Shown in pieces: positions 1 through 11,262 of a stretch of DNA of 64,000 nucleotides. Position 1 is the stretch's first letter. The number at the start of each line of letters is the position of its first letter. The stretch spans positions 25,417,212-25,481,211 of the forward strand of contig CM028335.1 in NCBI GenBank assembly GCA_016647705.1, written 5' to 3'. The notes under the pieces are model-generated. The model did no database searches and was not told where the DNA came from. It was given only the letters and a program-made list of their open reading frames with translations. Origin of the DNA: Eucommia ulmoides (Eukaryota; Streptophyta; Magnoliopsida; Garryales; Eucommiaceae). The position numbers were made by a program, and so were the translations under genes.

Positions 1-3
1 GTG

Positions 4-91
4 GCGGTGGTTGTAGTGGAGATGAGAGAAGAGAGGTGATGGCAATGGCGGTGGTTATAGTAGAGATGAGAGAAGAGAGGTGATGGCAGTG
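4..91. repeat. 44-bp tandem repeat, two copies, at window edge
   Basis: Two adjacent near-identical 44-bp units, each starting GCGGTGG and containing GAGATGAGAGAAGAGAGGTG, differ at only a few positions. The array may continue left of the window. The reading is rich in GGT and GAG triplets, but I recognise no protein. The rest of 110-960 is AT-rich non-coding sequence with no feature I can name. Confidence 0.75.
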
Positions 92-965
92 ACTGTTAAG
101 TTTGCCAGAGTTGCAAAAGGTGAAATGTGTAGGAAGAAAATATATTTTCACTCCTAAAACTTTGAATAACTTTATAAATAGACTCCATTAAATTAGTTGG
201 AACAAAATGATGAAATTACTCTTATTATTTATTTTTAAAGCAAAATGACCAAAAAAAAAAAAAGTTCATCCGCGAACTTTGACTAATAGAATTGTAATTT
301 GGGTCAAATTGAATCCAAATTCAATAATGAGAGATCAAATGCGTTCAATAAGTGGGGACCAATTAAACACCATGGCCAAGAAGTCATTTTTCCTTGCCTT
401 TTTTTTTTTTATTTTTTTTCTTTGGTACTCGGTTCTCTAATCTTTTGGACAAATTTCTCAAATAAAAACATGCTGTTCTTCATTCTATTATTACGTTGTC
501 TTCCAATTTTTCAGTTAAACATTAGAAAAAAAACAGAACCGCTAACGAATGACCACCTAAAAAGCCCAGTCCACAACATAGTTAACTTCCGACACACTTC
601 CAATAGCACAAATATACCTCTACTTAGTGAACCCAATTGGCAAAACGCCAAGGCCTCTAGGAAGCTGATTCTTCCCATGTGATGTGAGATTTGGCTGCAT
701 AGTTGACTCAAAAACTCCCTCATTATAGTGAATAACATGATACAACTCCCTGAAAACAGGATCAAACAATACATTAGATACTGATATTACAATAACATTT
801 ATTGAAATGAAGAGTTTCAAACCATAATTCACATTATAAAGTCAAACCAAGTACCTGTGGAAGCCGAAACTCGATAGAGCAGAGTTCAGTGGTCTCTCGA
901 TGACATTCTAAAACATGCCTCTTTTTAACATGGTGGACTAAATCAGAAACTCAGTCTCTCAAGTA

Positions 966-1041
966 CTGTTTGGCAGTGTCGAATTGGAAATAGAAATGAA
1001 CATTATCCAAAATGACAATTCCATACTACCAAACACTGCCT
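966..1041. mobile_element. Short palindromic MITE remnant (GTTTGG...GGAATTG type)
   Basis: The left end GTTTGGCAGTGTCGAATTG and the right end, read in reverse complement, GTTTGGTAGTATGGAATTG form an imperfect terminal inverted repeat around about 35 bp. Related palindromes occur near 2125-2178, 24950-25030 and inside the 454-bp triplicated units at 25210-26571. No clear target duplication is visible. This looks like the relic of a very small Tourist-like MITE family. Confidence 0.5.
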
Positions 1042-4000
1042 AAGAGAAGGACCCGACATAAGAAGCTAAGGACAAAATGATTAAAACCCTTAGGAACTTC
1101 AGTCATGGCTGTGGAGGTTGGCTGGGCCTCTCGACGCAGAAGAAATACTACTGCGATATATGCTCCATGTGATCTGTTTTTTGTGGCCTGTTGGTTAAAC
1201 TCATCAGTACTCTGCTCTGTATTGGTCACTAAGAGAAACATATTTACTCCTGCTTGAACCTATTCGATTATAGCATTATAAATTTATAATACGGGGAAAA
1301 ACAGCTAAAAACGAAGCATATACCAACGGAGTTCCTCTCTAGGCTATAATTCATGGATATTGACAATGAGCAAGAGATCTAAGAAATTCAAGACAGTGAA
1401 TGACGAATATTCATTCAACATGACTTGGATTTAGGAACCATTTGGTAATCTTTTTTTTTCTTTTTCTTTTTAAAATAAATACTCTATAAAATAAAAAATG
1501 TTAATTTATCAAAAAAGTACTTTTACCTAAACAAAAAAAAAACAAAAACTTAATGTGTTTCCGTTATGTTAGTGTTATCCGGATAAAAAGAAAAATTTAA
1601 TCGAAAAAAATTTCTCAGTAGATCTCTTAAAATACAAATTCAAAAAAACGAAAACGGGTTTGTTTTTACTTTTCAAATAATGTACTTAAAATCATGCTTT
1701 ACCTTTTTATTTACCATAAAAAAACTTATAAAGAGCAGAATAAAAGCTACTTCAGAGGTTAACTTGATTTTATACCTTTTTCATCCAATGCAACAAGATT
1801 TAGTAAAACAAGAGACAACCCAAGTGATAACATATCAACATGTGATGATTTTCAGGAAACAAATATGTGAAATTCCTTTAGTTCGACAATGAAAATCAAT
1901 GAACATTATTGCACATGCAAAATTAGAATGATAAAAAATGTCCATGGATATCAGCTACGAAACTTATATGGCAATTGGACCTTAAAATTGGAAAAATTGA
2001 GTAGTTAAAAAACAAAGAAGATGCATTACAGCTGAAGTTCACTATTATAATGTTCAAAAGGACGGAATTAAAATCTTGATATTGAAATTGGATATGAAGG
2101 CACATATATTTCTAGACTTTTGAAAGTGTTTATTTCTAATTCCAATACCAAAACTACAATTCGTTCAACCAAACACAACATAAGAATAGTTTATATCTGT
2201 TATGAAGGACCACCAAAATAAAGTATTGGTTTTTAATTTACAAATGCTTATCAATCAACTAAAAATTACTTAAAGAAGCATTAATCAAAGTTCAAACTCA
2301 TATCTTTCAAAATGAGGTTTTTAGTTGAATTCGACTCCTAATAAATGTTACAAAAAACTATATGTTGAATTTCACTACCCTTGAAGTTCAAAATATGTTG
2401 AATAGAACGAAAAAAACAAAGTTTTTTTTTTTTTTTTTTCAAAGTGCTATTCAACATATCTATGTTTATCTATATTTGGTGGTTGGGCATGTATGCTCAG
2501 TATTGGTTTATTATCCCAAGAGTTAAATTTGTTAACTTCACTGAACCATAAAAGGAAATCAGGGTATTTTTCCTTCGAATCAGGTAACCGTTTCTCATCT
2601 GCATAAACATTTTTGTCCTCTAACTTATCGAGTATTTATATGTGAACAAATGAATGTAATTGATCGAATCAATCTCTAATCTATGAAATAGGCATGGGGA
2701 ACCCAAATCATATATTACTCTCTAATTCTCGATTTTATCTTCTTCCATCGTAGTCAAAGAAATTTGTGTTGTCTGAATGTAAAGACTATCAACGTGCATA
2801 GAGCATTTCGTCATTATGAAAAGATGGTTATTTAATTTTAGTTTAACAATTTTTCGTTTCATTCTTTGTTATTTCTAATTTAGCGACTGATATCCCTAAA
2901 CTGAGTCTTCTAACATCTTCTCCCTCTCTCTTCTTTGTTTTCTTTTTTAATCAATGAAAAAACCAGGGCATACAGACCCTTGCATGGAAACAATAGCTTG
3001 TTTGGCTCATTCTTATATGTTTGAGAGACAATGGTGCAAATTTTCTCGATCTTAATACTTTAGGGATAACAGCGACAAATTTAAGAGATCTTTTTGTTTT
3101 GGGGCAAAAAAAAAAAAAAAAAAGAACGAATATTGAATAATCATGTCAAGTATAATACTAATTTGGATAATCTTAAATAACTACAATCACTTAATAAAAT
3201 ATAATGAAAATTGGAAAAGAAAATAAACCTAGTATTAATAGATCCAACATATAAGGAAACATGAACTTAAACCCCTTAGCCCCTCGACCACCACTATCTA
3301 GGGATGTCAATCCAACCCAGCTCCATGGTGCTCTGACCATATCCGAACCAAGAGTGATAGGTTTCCACCATTTATAGATAGGACAGCACAAGTCAAAGAA
3401 AAAGTAATCCGCATTGGATTCGGAGCAGTTCGGGTTATTACATTATACATGCCCCGCTAACTTGCCGTGGGTATTTTTTTTTTTCTTTTTAGTGTTGGGT
3501 ATTGCCACTGTGATAGTGTAATCAACAACAATTAACAAAGATCGCAAAATTTTATATGACAAACTCTTGATAGAGGTAAAAACATCGTGCAATCTCAGTT
3601 GCATTCTTCTTCTCGGACAAATTGATGAAAATTATTTGGCATGTATTGTTTTCATCAAGTTTAATCATTTGATATGAAATCCATGTTTTTATTGTTGAAT
3701 ATATATTCGCAGAGAGAAAATGAGAATGATCAGGTGAACCAATAAGGAAAATCCCCATCTGTTCATAATTAATGCCAGCTTAACTTAAACAAAAATATGC
3801 TACTTCTCTTATTGAAAAGTACTTCAAGGGATGTATAAAGAGTTAAGTTCAATTCTCATCACCTAAAAACATCACTAGAAAGGGGATAAAAGCATACACA
3901 CTAGTAATCACGGGTCCTAGAAATTTCTAACTAGAACGATTCGGGTCAACTTTCTTCCCTCTAATGATCAAAATACGAATATCAACCCTTCTACACTTAA

Positions 4001-4050
4001 AAAAAACACCAAATTACGAGTCAAATTCAAGAGTATTGAACCATCAAAGG
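1042..4050. other. Intergenic stretch without recognisable genes
   Basis: About 3 kb of AT-rich sequence with poly-T/A runs (for example near 2421 and 3103). All open frames are short and unlike any family I know. The segment 1190-1435 resembles 24720-25110 (see findings). Around 3298-3470 there is a decayed low-copy repeat beginning AGGGATGTCAATCC, of a kind often scattered in plant genomes. I see no RNA gene and no promoter that can be argued. Confidence 0.5.
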
Positions 4051-4350
4051 TGATGTGTTATCAGCTGAGTTTTTTTTAAGGCATTTCGTCGAACAGTTTC
4101 AATGCGTTTCACTTTGGGATTTTCCAAAGGAGACGAAGAGAATTCATGAAAGACTTTTTACCCAATCGGTAAACGAAAGAAACAGTTCACGCATCAATTG
4201 CAACGAGAGAGAAATTATTAGACAAAATTATAAGACAGTTATTCCAGAATAGAGTGGAGGTACGTAACAATCAAATTATATTTCCACTGCCGCCGGAGAA
4301 GATGAGACCGACGAGCAAAACACGATCCGAGGAAGGCAGAAGGAAACTAA

Positions 4351-5444
4351 GGCCCCGTTTGGTTAGTGTTTCAATTCCAACCCAACCCAACCTAAAAATT
4401 CTGAGATTGATTTTCAGAAACGAGTTTGGCAACACAAAATTCAACCCAATCCAAACAAAAAAATGAGAATTGATTATCAAAATCCTAAGGAAATGAGAAA
4501 CAAAAAAAATTTATTTTTTTTGATTTGTTAATGAGACCTACTCTTCTAACTTCATCCCTCGCATTTTTCTTTTCTTTTCTTTTATCATTTTTGTTGTTTA
4601 ATGAGCCCACATCCTCGCAATCGTTTTCGCTGTCGGTGAGTCCACCTCCTCGCAATCCCACGCAATTGTCGATGCCGTCCACCTCCTTACAATCGTCTTC
4701 ACCGTCGCCATTGTCTTCGCCGTCGCCATCGTCATCGCCTCCATTGGTTCCTCGCCTCTCACCATCACGAATCGTTCATCGCACCCCGCCAATCTTCACC
4801 ACTGCTCGTCAATCTGTAATCGCAATCGATTTTGTTGCTCATCGATCTGTAATTGCAATCGATTTTGCAATTGGCATGAATCGATTAACTAAATCGATTG
4901 GGCAGCTAGGGTTCGTGAACAAAATCGATTTCGTTGCTCGTCAACGAAATTGATTTTATTCAGGAATTCGATTTTGTTCAATGATTTCGATTTCGTTACT
5001 TGGTTTAGGGTTTCGATTTCGTTCTGAATTTTGATTTCGATTTTGATCTATGAATTGATTTTGATTTTGATTTTGATTTGTGAATTGATTTAGGGTTTTG
5101 ATTTTGGTCCGTGAATTGATTTTGATTTTGATTTGGTTGAATTTGATAAAATCAATTCTATGATTGGTTCTTGATTTGGAGACTTTGACTTTCTAATTGG
5201 GGGTTTGGTTGAATTTGATCAAATCAATTCTAGTGTTGGTTCTTAATTTGGGGATTTTTGGCTGAAACACCTAAAATCAATTCTAGAATAATATTATTAC
5301 CAAACGCGATTCTGTTCTCAATACAAAAAAAAAAATTGTCGTTACCAAATGTAATTTTGTTCTCAGTAGGAAATAAAATTCTCAACCCAACCCAATCCAT
5401 CCCAGTTGGGTTGAGAAAAGTGGAAATACTAACCAAACGCCACC
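4351..5444. mobile_element. Non-autonomous PIF/Harbinger-like (Tourist-type) transposon
   Basis: The element is bounded by direct TAA copies (4348-4350 and 5445-5447). Its inverted ends begin GGCCCCGTTTGGTTAGTGTTTC on the left and GGTGGCGTTTGGTTAGTATTTC on the reverse complement of the right, 18 of 22 positions matching. Subterminal stretches rich in CCAACCCAACC on the left and GGGTTGGGTTGAG on the right extend the symmetry. A TWA target duplication with a GG..CNGTTTGG-like end is the hallmark of PIF/Harbinger and Tourist MITEs. The 1094-bp interior has no transposase; it holds a CT-rich low-complexity stretch (4525-4790), repeats of ATCGATTT and TGATTTTGATTT (4800-5130) and a 72-bp tandem duplication. 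It must depend on a transposase from elsewhere. Confidence 0.8.
5135..5278. repeat. 72-bp tandem duplication inside the PIF-like element
   Basis: The phrase GGTTGAATTTGAT(A/C)AAATC recurs at 5135 and 5207, each time followed by a similar AATTCTA...TTGGTTCTT(G/A)ATTTGG stretch. The period is 72 bp and there are two copies. It lies wholly inside the transposon at 4351-5444. Confidence 0.65.
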
Positions 5445-5799
5445 TAATCTTCTATGTATCGTTTCAATTTAATCGGATGTCCCCGAACGAACAAACAGTT
5501 GAGCTGGAGTTACATAATGTGGTGCAAGGTTTTGAAGAAGAGCGATGTGGAACTTTGAACAGTAACAATGATATTTGCTTATTTGTCTCCTAAATAGGCT
5601 AATATTAATTGAATATTTTATATTTTATATAGGGGTAATTGGCCAAAATTCCTATAATTAGACACAATAATCTATTTTAAATTTTAAATTTTATTTGAGG
5701 CATAATCGTATCTTTTTCTTTTAAAATATATTTTAATCTTCTGTGTTTCTTTAAAAATATGTTTTAGCGTAACACTCTTTCTAAGAGTATATGTAAATG

Positions 5800-5902
5800 A
5801 AAAGGTGACAGATCCATTTACTAAGACTTTAACTTTCCATTGGTTGGCTGGATGAAGTATTTAATGCATTACGACATTGACTACAATACTAGTGGGAGAT
5901 TA
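5800..5902 (+). pseudogene. Copia polyprotein 3' tail (end of RNase H) and polypurine tract
   Basis: A translation reading K-V-T-D-P-F-T-K-T-L matches the last stretch of copia polyproteins, where a DP(L/F)TK motif lies near the C terminus. It is followed by stops and then by AGTGGGAGATTA at 5891-5902, a typical copia polypurine tract directly before the LTR. Everything upstream of this tail has been lost, so this is a 5'-truncated relic. Confidence 0.65.
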
Positions 5903-7735
5903 TTGGAGATAAACCCTACAAACAATTCTAGATGGGGTTGTTTCTAGTATTAATCTCAAGTAAATACTAAAAATCTATTAATGTTATTATTTTATTATAT
6001 CAATGACGTTGTAGACGTTGAATATTGAGTAAAATGTCCTACTATTTAATGTGATTTGATAGGAGAAGACCGAAGGTATTTGATAGCTCGATATTCTAAA
6101 TCGTTACTGGTTGTATTGGATTGTTGAAAAAGCCTTCAACAATCTAAGCCAACTGGATATGATGTTCTTTCTTTAAAAATGATCAGTCTCAATCCATCAG
6201 TATGAGATACAGGAACATCTACGATGGGACTTACTAAGTGGTAGTAAGGGACTGAACTTCATCATTATTGATATCCTACATGGTAGTTTTGCTCGAGTTA
6301 AAATAGGATATCTCAGGTATGATGTATTCCGTGAACTTTTGTACTTCATGTACTGTATTTTACATGTATAAGTTACTTTATTTTGATAATACTGAACATT
6401 GTTTTCTATCCATAGGACTTAAAAGGTATTCATTAGGTATAGTGGATATGCATGGTAATACACGAGTATAAAAGATGGGATCTATCACATTCAATAAAAG
6501 GGACGTGACCCATATGATTCGGTTTAATATAACTCATACAAACCTCTATCCAAAACGGGGTGATGATTGGAATAAGATTCCAATCAAATATCACAAGAAA
6601 TTATATTACCAATCAAATATATTGATTGGACTATGGATTTTCGAATTAATTATATCATGTTGGTCTTTTTAGATATCTAAGATCGAAAGATTTATCATTC
6701 TTACAAAAGGGACGTGATCCATGTGATTGGGTTTAATATAATTTACCTAATACACCCAAGTTTGTGGTCAGACCAGTGTGATGATTGGTATGAAATTCCA
6801 ATTAGGTATTTCAAAGAATTATATTATCAATCAAATACATATGATTGAACTAGGGATTTTTTACTTAACCATATTCTGTTAGTCCTTTTTGTACATCTAT
6901 AGAGAGATCGTGGAATACATATATCACAACTGAGGAAGTTCACTTGGTTAAATTCCTTCCAACTGGATATGATTGCGATATGAGAGAAGACTTCACTCAT
7001 AACTAGATAAAATTCCTTAAGGAAAAATCATATTTTCTAGAAGAGCAAAATTAGAATTGTTTAAACTTTTATTGGTTAATCGATAAGTAAATTAATTAAT
7101 TTCACCATTCATTTTGGTATGAACCTAAGGGGTCACACACAAATAGGAAGGGAAAGAAGGGGTTTGAAATTTTGAACCCTAGATTGCACTTATAAGGAGG
7201 GACGACCAATTTGGTAGCCTATAACACAGATAGATTCAACCAGAACACTTTGTTCATCCTCTTCATCTCTGTTTCTCTCAGCTCCTATGTCTATGAGATC
7301 TAATTTTCCTGTCTGCACTTCTGATTTGAATTGTGTTATCCCCTATATTCAAATCGGAACTGTTCTAAAGTCTTGGGATTAGATTCATTCTTAGAAATTC
7401 TAAGAACACTTTTTTCTATGAGATTTCTTGTGTGGATACTATTAAAGATAAGACATGTATGTCACTTTTAAGATAATCGACCTCATGTAGTTGTTATCAT
7501 TCGTGTTTAGAATATGTTGGAAGAGCCTTTCAGATCACGCCTCAGAAATTACCAGTTTTGAGATTGAAGCACTGGTAGATGTCTATTTGAAGTGTGTTGA
7601 ATATTACCTATTTGTTTTCTTGTTTAATGTTAATCGACTAGATCTGAGTAAATTGGGTATTAAATTATATTTAATTTCTTTATATTTCGATTTGTAGATC
7701 TGATAAGTTTTAATATTTGATCCATTCAATTAACT
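5903..7735 (+). mobile_element. Copia LTR (left end TTGGAGATAAACC), right end uncertain
   Basis: The LTR begins right after the polypurine tract with TTGGAGATAAACC. A related start, TGTTGGGGATAAATCC, occurs at about 41011. The sequence to about 7735 is non-coding and includes a 209-bp internal tandem repeat. I could not fix the right boundary: neither a second LTR nor a target duplication is evident. The LTR call rests on the polypurine tract and on similarity to the 41-kb fragment. Confidence 0.5.
6496..6905. repeat. 209-bp tandem repeat, two diverged copies, within the copia LTR
   Basis: Copy 1 starts AAAAGGGACGTGACCCA at 6496 and copy 2 AAAAGGGACGTGATCCA at 6705. Both continue through similar blocks (TGATGATTGG, AATTATATTA(C/T)CAATCAAATA) to a TTGGTCTTTTT/TTAGTCCTTTTT phrase. 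The copies have diverged by many substitutions, so the duplication is old. Confidence 0.7.
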
Positions 7736-7744
7736 AAAAAGATG

Positions 7745-8815
7745 TTTGTAATTGTAAGAGTTTAGGAGGGAGGCACATCAGGGAGGCTGAAACTAACCAT
7801 GAAGCTCTTTTAATAAAGTTGGGCTGGAAAATTGCCCCAAACGACCAATGCCTTAGGGATGAAGTCTTTAAAAACAAATATGATCTCGACTCGCACCCAA
7901 ACTCTTTGAAATCTAAAAAATAAAGGTCACATGTATGGAGAGGAAATTTTAAATCCAAAAATTTCTTAATTAAAAGCCTAAAAAAGGTAGCTGGAAAGGA
8001 GTATTTATTTGTCTCTAGACTGATTGGTGGTGAGGTGACGACTCTCTTGGTAATTATTTGATGCAGGATAATCCTGACTCATGAGTTGCGAACATAATAT
8101 ATTATTTAGGTAGCTGGTTCCTTTTCCTAATCATACACATTATGTCCAACGACCAAGTCAAAATTCGAAAGAGGATGAGATAACTTTGTTCCCCGAAATA
8201 TCTGGTAAATTTTCGACCTCCTTTGCATATGCTCTCTCAAATAATTATGATTCTAACAGCATAATTGTGGAATGGGATTGGATCTGAAAACTCAAAATAC
8301 CATGGAACCTAAAATTCTTTGTTTGGACCATATTCCCTTTTTTTTTTTTTTTTGACAAACAATCTAATGGCCAAATGTTTCAATGATGTCTCGGCTATAT
8401 GCCAAAGATACTGGGGACCTCAAGAGTTCTTGGACCACATCTTGAGGAAATGCCCTAAGGCTTCAGCAGTATAGTCACATTTCCTCGAATAGGTAAATTT
8501 GATAAGGGACTTTTACATGGATGTTCTTGACTGGATCAGGAAAAACTTAAAAGGGAGTTCTTTTATTTTTTGTAAATTCTACTACTTTATTGCAATCATT
8601 TTGGAATTTAGAAGGACAGGAACAAACAAGTGATCGAAGGCATTAAAAACTCCCCATATGGTAATTCTTGTAACCCTATCAAACTAAATGGCGTCTTCCC
8701 TCCACAGGTTTCTACAAACTGAACACTGACAGGAATGCAAGAGGAAATCTGGAAAAACAAGGAATAGGAGACCTACTCCGAGATTACCAAGGAGTTTGGA
8801 TTATTAGTTAGTAGG
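7745..8815 (+). pseudogene. Decayed LINE (L1-type) ORF2 C-terminal region
   Basis: Three blocks in shifting frames match plant L1-type LINE ORF2 tails in the right order. First comes the post-RT segment at about 7765-7880 (EALLIKLGWKIA, DQCL..DVFKNKYD-like). Second is a zf-RVT-like region at about 8195-8480 (SGKFSTSFAYAL, then WKLKIPWNLKFFVW-like, then FLDHILRKCPKA). Third is an RNase H start at about 8705-8810 (GFYKLNTDRNARG, then GIGDLLRDYQGVWI). Stops and frameshifts lie between them, and no poly-A tail is obvious. It is a fossil and cannot encode a working reverse transcriptase. Confidence 0.7.
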
Positions 8816-8854
8816 GGTGGTCATAGGCTCGGAAGATACCTAACCTGCCCATAC

Positions 8855-9052
8855 CATTAGCTATTTTTTAAGGTTTGAGTTTGATGTTTATGCCAATGAG
8901 CAAGGCTACCGCCCCAATGAGAGAACGTCATGTGTCAGGGCATGTGCCCCAATCGGCATCAACAAATACCTTGATTTGGATCATAGATTTGGCAAGAAAG
9001 AAAAGGCCTTGTCCTGGAGCTTTCTTCAAATATTGAAGGATGCAAAGAGTTG
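8855..9052 (-). pseudogene. Copia-A RNase H fragment, left of nested insertion
   Basis: Read on the minus strand, this segment gives a copia RNase H stretch with a YLKKAPGQGLFF-like phrase, then VFVDADWGTCPDT. The last includes the conserved DADW(A/G) motif. It continues the polyprotein fragment at 15498-16411: the two halves were separated by the insertion at 9053-15497, which duplicated AGTTG. The element breaks off near 8855, where homology to copia ends, and no 3' LTR is present. Confidence 0.75.
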
Positions 9053-11193
9053 TGTTGATCCTAAGATTTTGATGAACAATTAAGTATTGATGTTTTGGTG
9101 GAACTAATGTTTTAATTGAGTATTTCAGTGATTTAAAGTTTCAATGATGAAGTTGAAGATATTGAAGATAAAATTAAATGAATCCTAAATGATAAACTTG
9201 AAGATACTGAAGATCAAATTAAATGGATGTTAAATGATGAAGTTGAAGATTTAAGAGTTTGAAGAAATTAGGAAAAACAACCCAGGTAAATTTCAACTCT
9301 TAATATCCCATTTAGGAACACATACGGCACAAAATGTTTTTATTATTTATGTGTATTTTGATAAGATGAATTTATTTGCTCATATGTGTATTTGAAAAGA
9401 AATATTTATAAATGGTTAAAATGGAATTTGAAAAAGTTAGTGGAGCTAATTGAGAAAAGAAATTAGTTAAAGGGGCAAAAAAATATAAAAGAGAAAGAGT
9501 TTAAAATGTGATCAGAGAATAGATGTAGAAGGTAGCAGTCGACTGAGGAGTCGACCGTCTAATGGTGGTTGAACTCTCTGAATTGACGAGTCGACTGACA
9601 AGTCGACCGGTGAGATTAAATGAAACTCTCTGAATCAAAAAGTCGACCGAGCGGTCGACCGATGAACTGCATTAGCTACATCCTGAATCTCCGAGTCGAT
9701 TGGGCAGTCGACTGGTGGCTCTGTTTCAAGATCATGTGGATTCTGAAATCATATCTAAAAGTAGCCCTTTTTTGTTAGGATTTGAGAGAGATTTAAGGGA
9801 TTTGGTGATATTTAAGATATGGTTCATATATTAATTAAATCCTATTGATTTGGTACATTAAATATTAATGTTTATCAATTTGGTATTTGAAATAGTTTAT
9901 ATTCTTATTAATTGAGATTGAGAAATATTTTGGGGATTTAATTGAGAGATTTGAAAGTTGTTTTTAATTGAAATTGAACCTAAACGAATTCCTTATGATA
10001 TAAGAGGTCTATAAGAGTATTTTATTGTCATGAAACTTGTAAACTAACCGTTAGGAGGCTGATTACATGTGCCTTTATATGGACCTGCGAATTTCATTAA
10101 TCATTAAGCAAAAAAAGAGAAAAATCATATCATATTATATTGAGAGCTTTTATAAGAGTTATCCATCTGAAATATTGTGAGCTTTTTTGAGAGACGATCT
10201 TGAAGATCAACTGCTATTAATTTGTACTGCTACTGGATCTTAAGTTATATTGTTTTATCTATTCTTTCTGTGGATTCCGGGTGAGATCTTTCCATTTATA
10301 TTCTTTCACTGCATTATTTGATTATTATTTGGAAATTGATCTTAGAAATTATTTCTGATTTTTGAAGAAAATATTTTTATAAATAATTTCTTAAATCTGA
10401 TTACGTACTCCAATTTGTTACCCATATCTTGTTAAAATCATATTTCTGTATCTCACGTTTTTCTATCACTAATTGGGATATTAATTGAGTTATTATTTAT
10501 CTGGGGTGGTAGAAGCTCATGAGTGAGATTTACTTCTTATCAATTTGTGTATTGGTGAGTTGTGACGGATTAAATATCATTGAGGATATTTAATCAAAGG
10601 TAGCCAGGTTTCAGTCTCTTCTTGTAAAGAGATTGAGGTAGTGATTCTTCCTAGATAAAAATTGTGTTGTAAGTGAATTGTAAAGGTTTCATCATTACCT
10701 ATGAAAAGGATACTTGGAGTGTTATGTGAGATTTTGATTCTTGAGCAGTAGTGATAAAAAGAATTAGGTTAATCTTTAGCTTGTAAAAAAATAGGTTATT
10801 CTTGAGCCTGGAAAAAGTAGAGGTTATTCCTTAACCTTAGAAAATGAAATTGTAAAGGTTGATTCTGAGCTTGTAAAAGAATTGGTGTACGGGTTTGGTT
10901 CTTACCTTTAAAGGGATCTTGATAATTAGTGGGTGCGAATCTCCGTGGGGCTCTATGGACTAGATTAGCTAAGAGTAGTTTGGTGAACCAGGATATATCT
11001 TGGTGTGCTGCATTATTACTTTGTTATTTTTGTTGTTTGGGTATACACCTAGTTAATTGATTTGTTCCGCTGTGATATAAAGATAATAATTAATTTAGGT
11101 ATAAAATTAATTATTTGATTTATTAAATTTTATTCTGATTATTTTTTAATTACCCAATTCACCTCCCCTCTTGGGTATTATACTGGGCCAACA
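9053..11193 (+). repeat. 5' LTR of TR-GAG copy 1 (2141 bp)
   Basis: It starts TGTTGATCCTAAG and ends GGGCCAACA, the canonical TG...CA. It holds an array of GTCGAC-type palindromes (9538-9715) and a TATA-like TTTATATGG near 10072. The 3' LTR lacks about 400 bp that are present here (9980-10378), so this is the fuller copy. Confidence 0.85.
9538..9715. promoter_or_regulatory. GTCGAC palindrome array in LTR U3
   Basis: Seven copies of GTCGAC plus variants (such as GTCGATT) lie within about 180 bp, often extended to GGTCGACC and set between repeats of the phrase CTCTCTGAAT. Every other LTR of this superfamily in the window has a counterpart: 14252-14420, 34730-34915, 39970-40216, 41930-42095 and 56300-56550. 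The array precedes the TATA-like site by about 350 bp, as an upstream activating region would. Function is inferred only from position and repetition. Confidence 0.55.
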
Positions 11194-11195
11194 AT

Positions 11196-11207
11196 TGGTA
11201 TCGGAGC
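11196..11207 (+). other. Primer-binding site, initiator tRNA-Met type (TR-GAG copy 1)
   Basis: TGGTATCGGAGC lies two bases after the 5' LTR and differs at one position from TGGTATCAGAGC, the complement of the plant initiator tRNA-Met 3' end used by most copia elements. It marks where minus-strand synthesis would start. Confidence 0.85.
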
Positions 11208-11262
11208 TAGTTTAGCTCGTTAGGCTTAACATCCTAGCTAAACCGGTCACGTGCGCACACTA

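Noticed and set aside
4525-4953. 142-codon frame rich in Ser and Pro inside the PIF-like element
   Set aside because: It is low-complexity CT-rich sequence with no transposase motifs, and both strands are open because of composition.
9538-9715. CRISPR-like array of spaced GTCGAC repeats
   Set aside because: The repeats are 6-8 bp, the spacing is irregular, the spacers are themselves repeated, and the context is a plant LTR.
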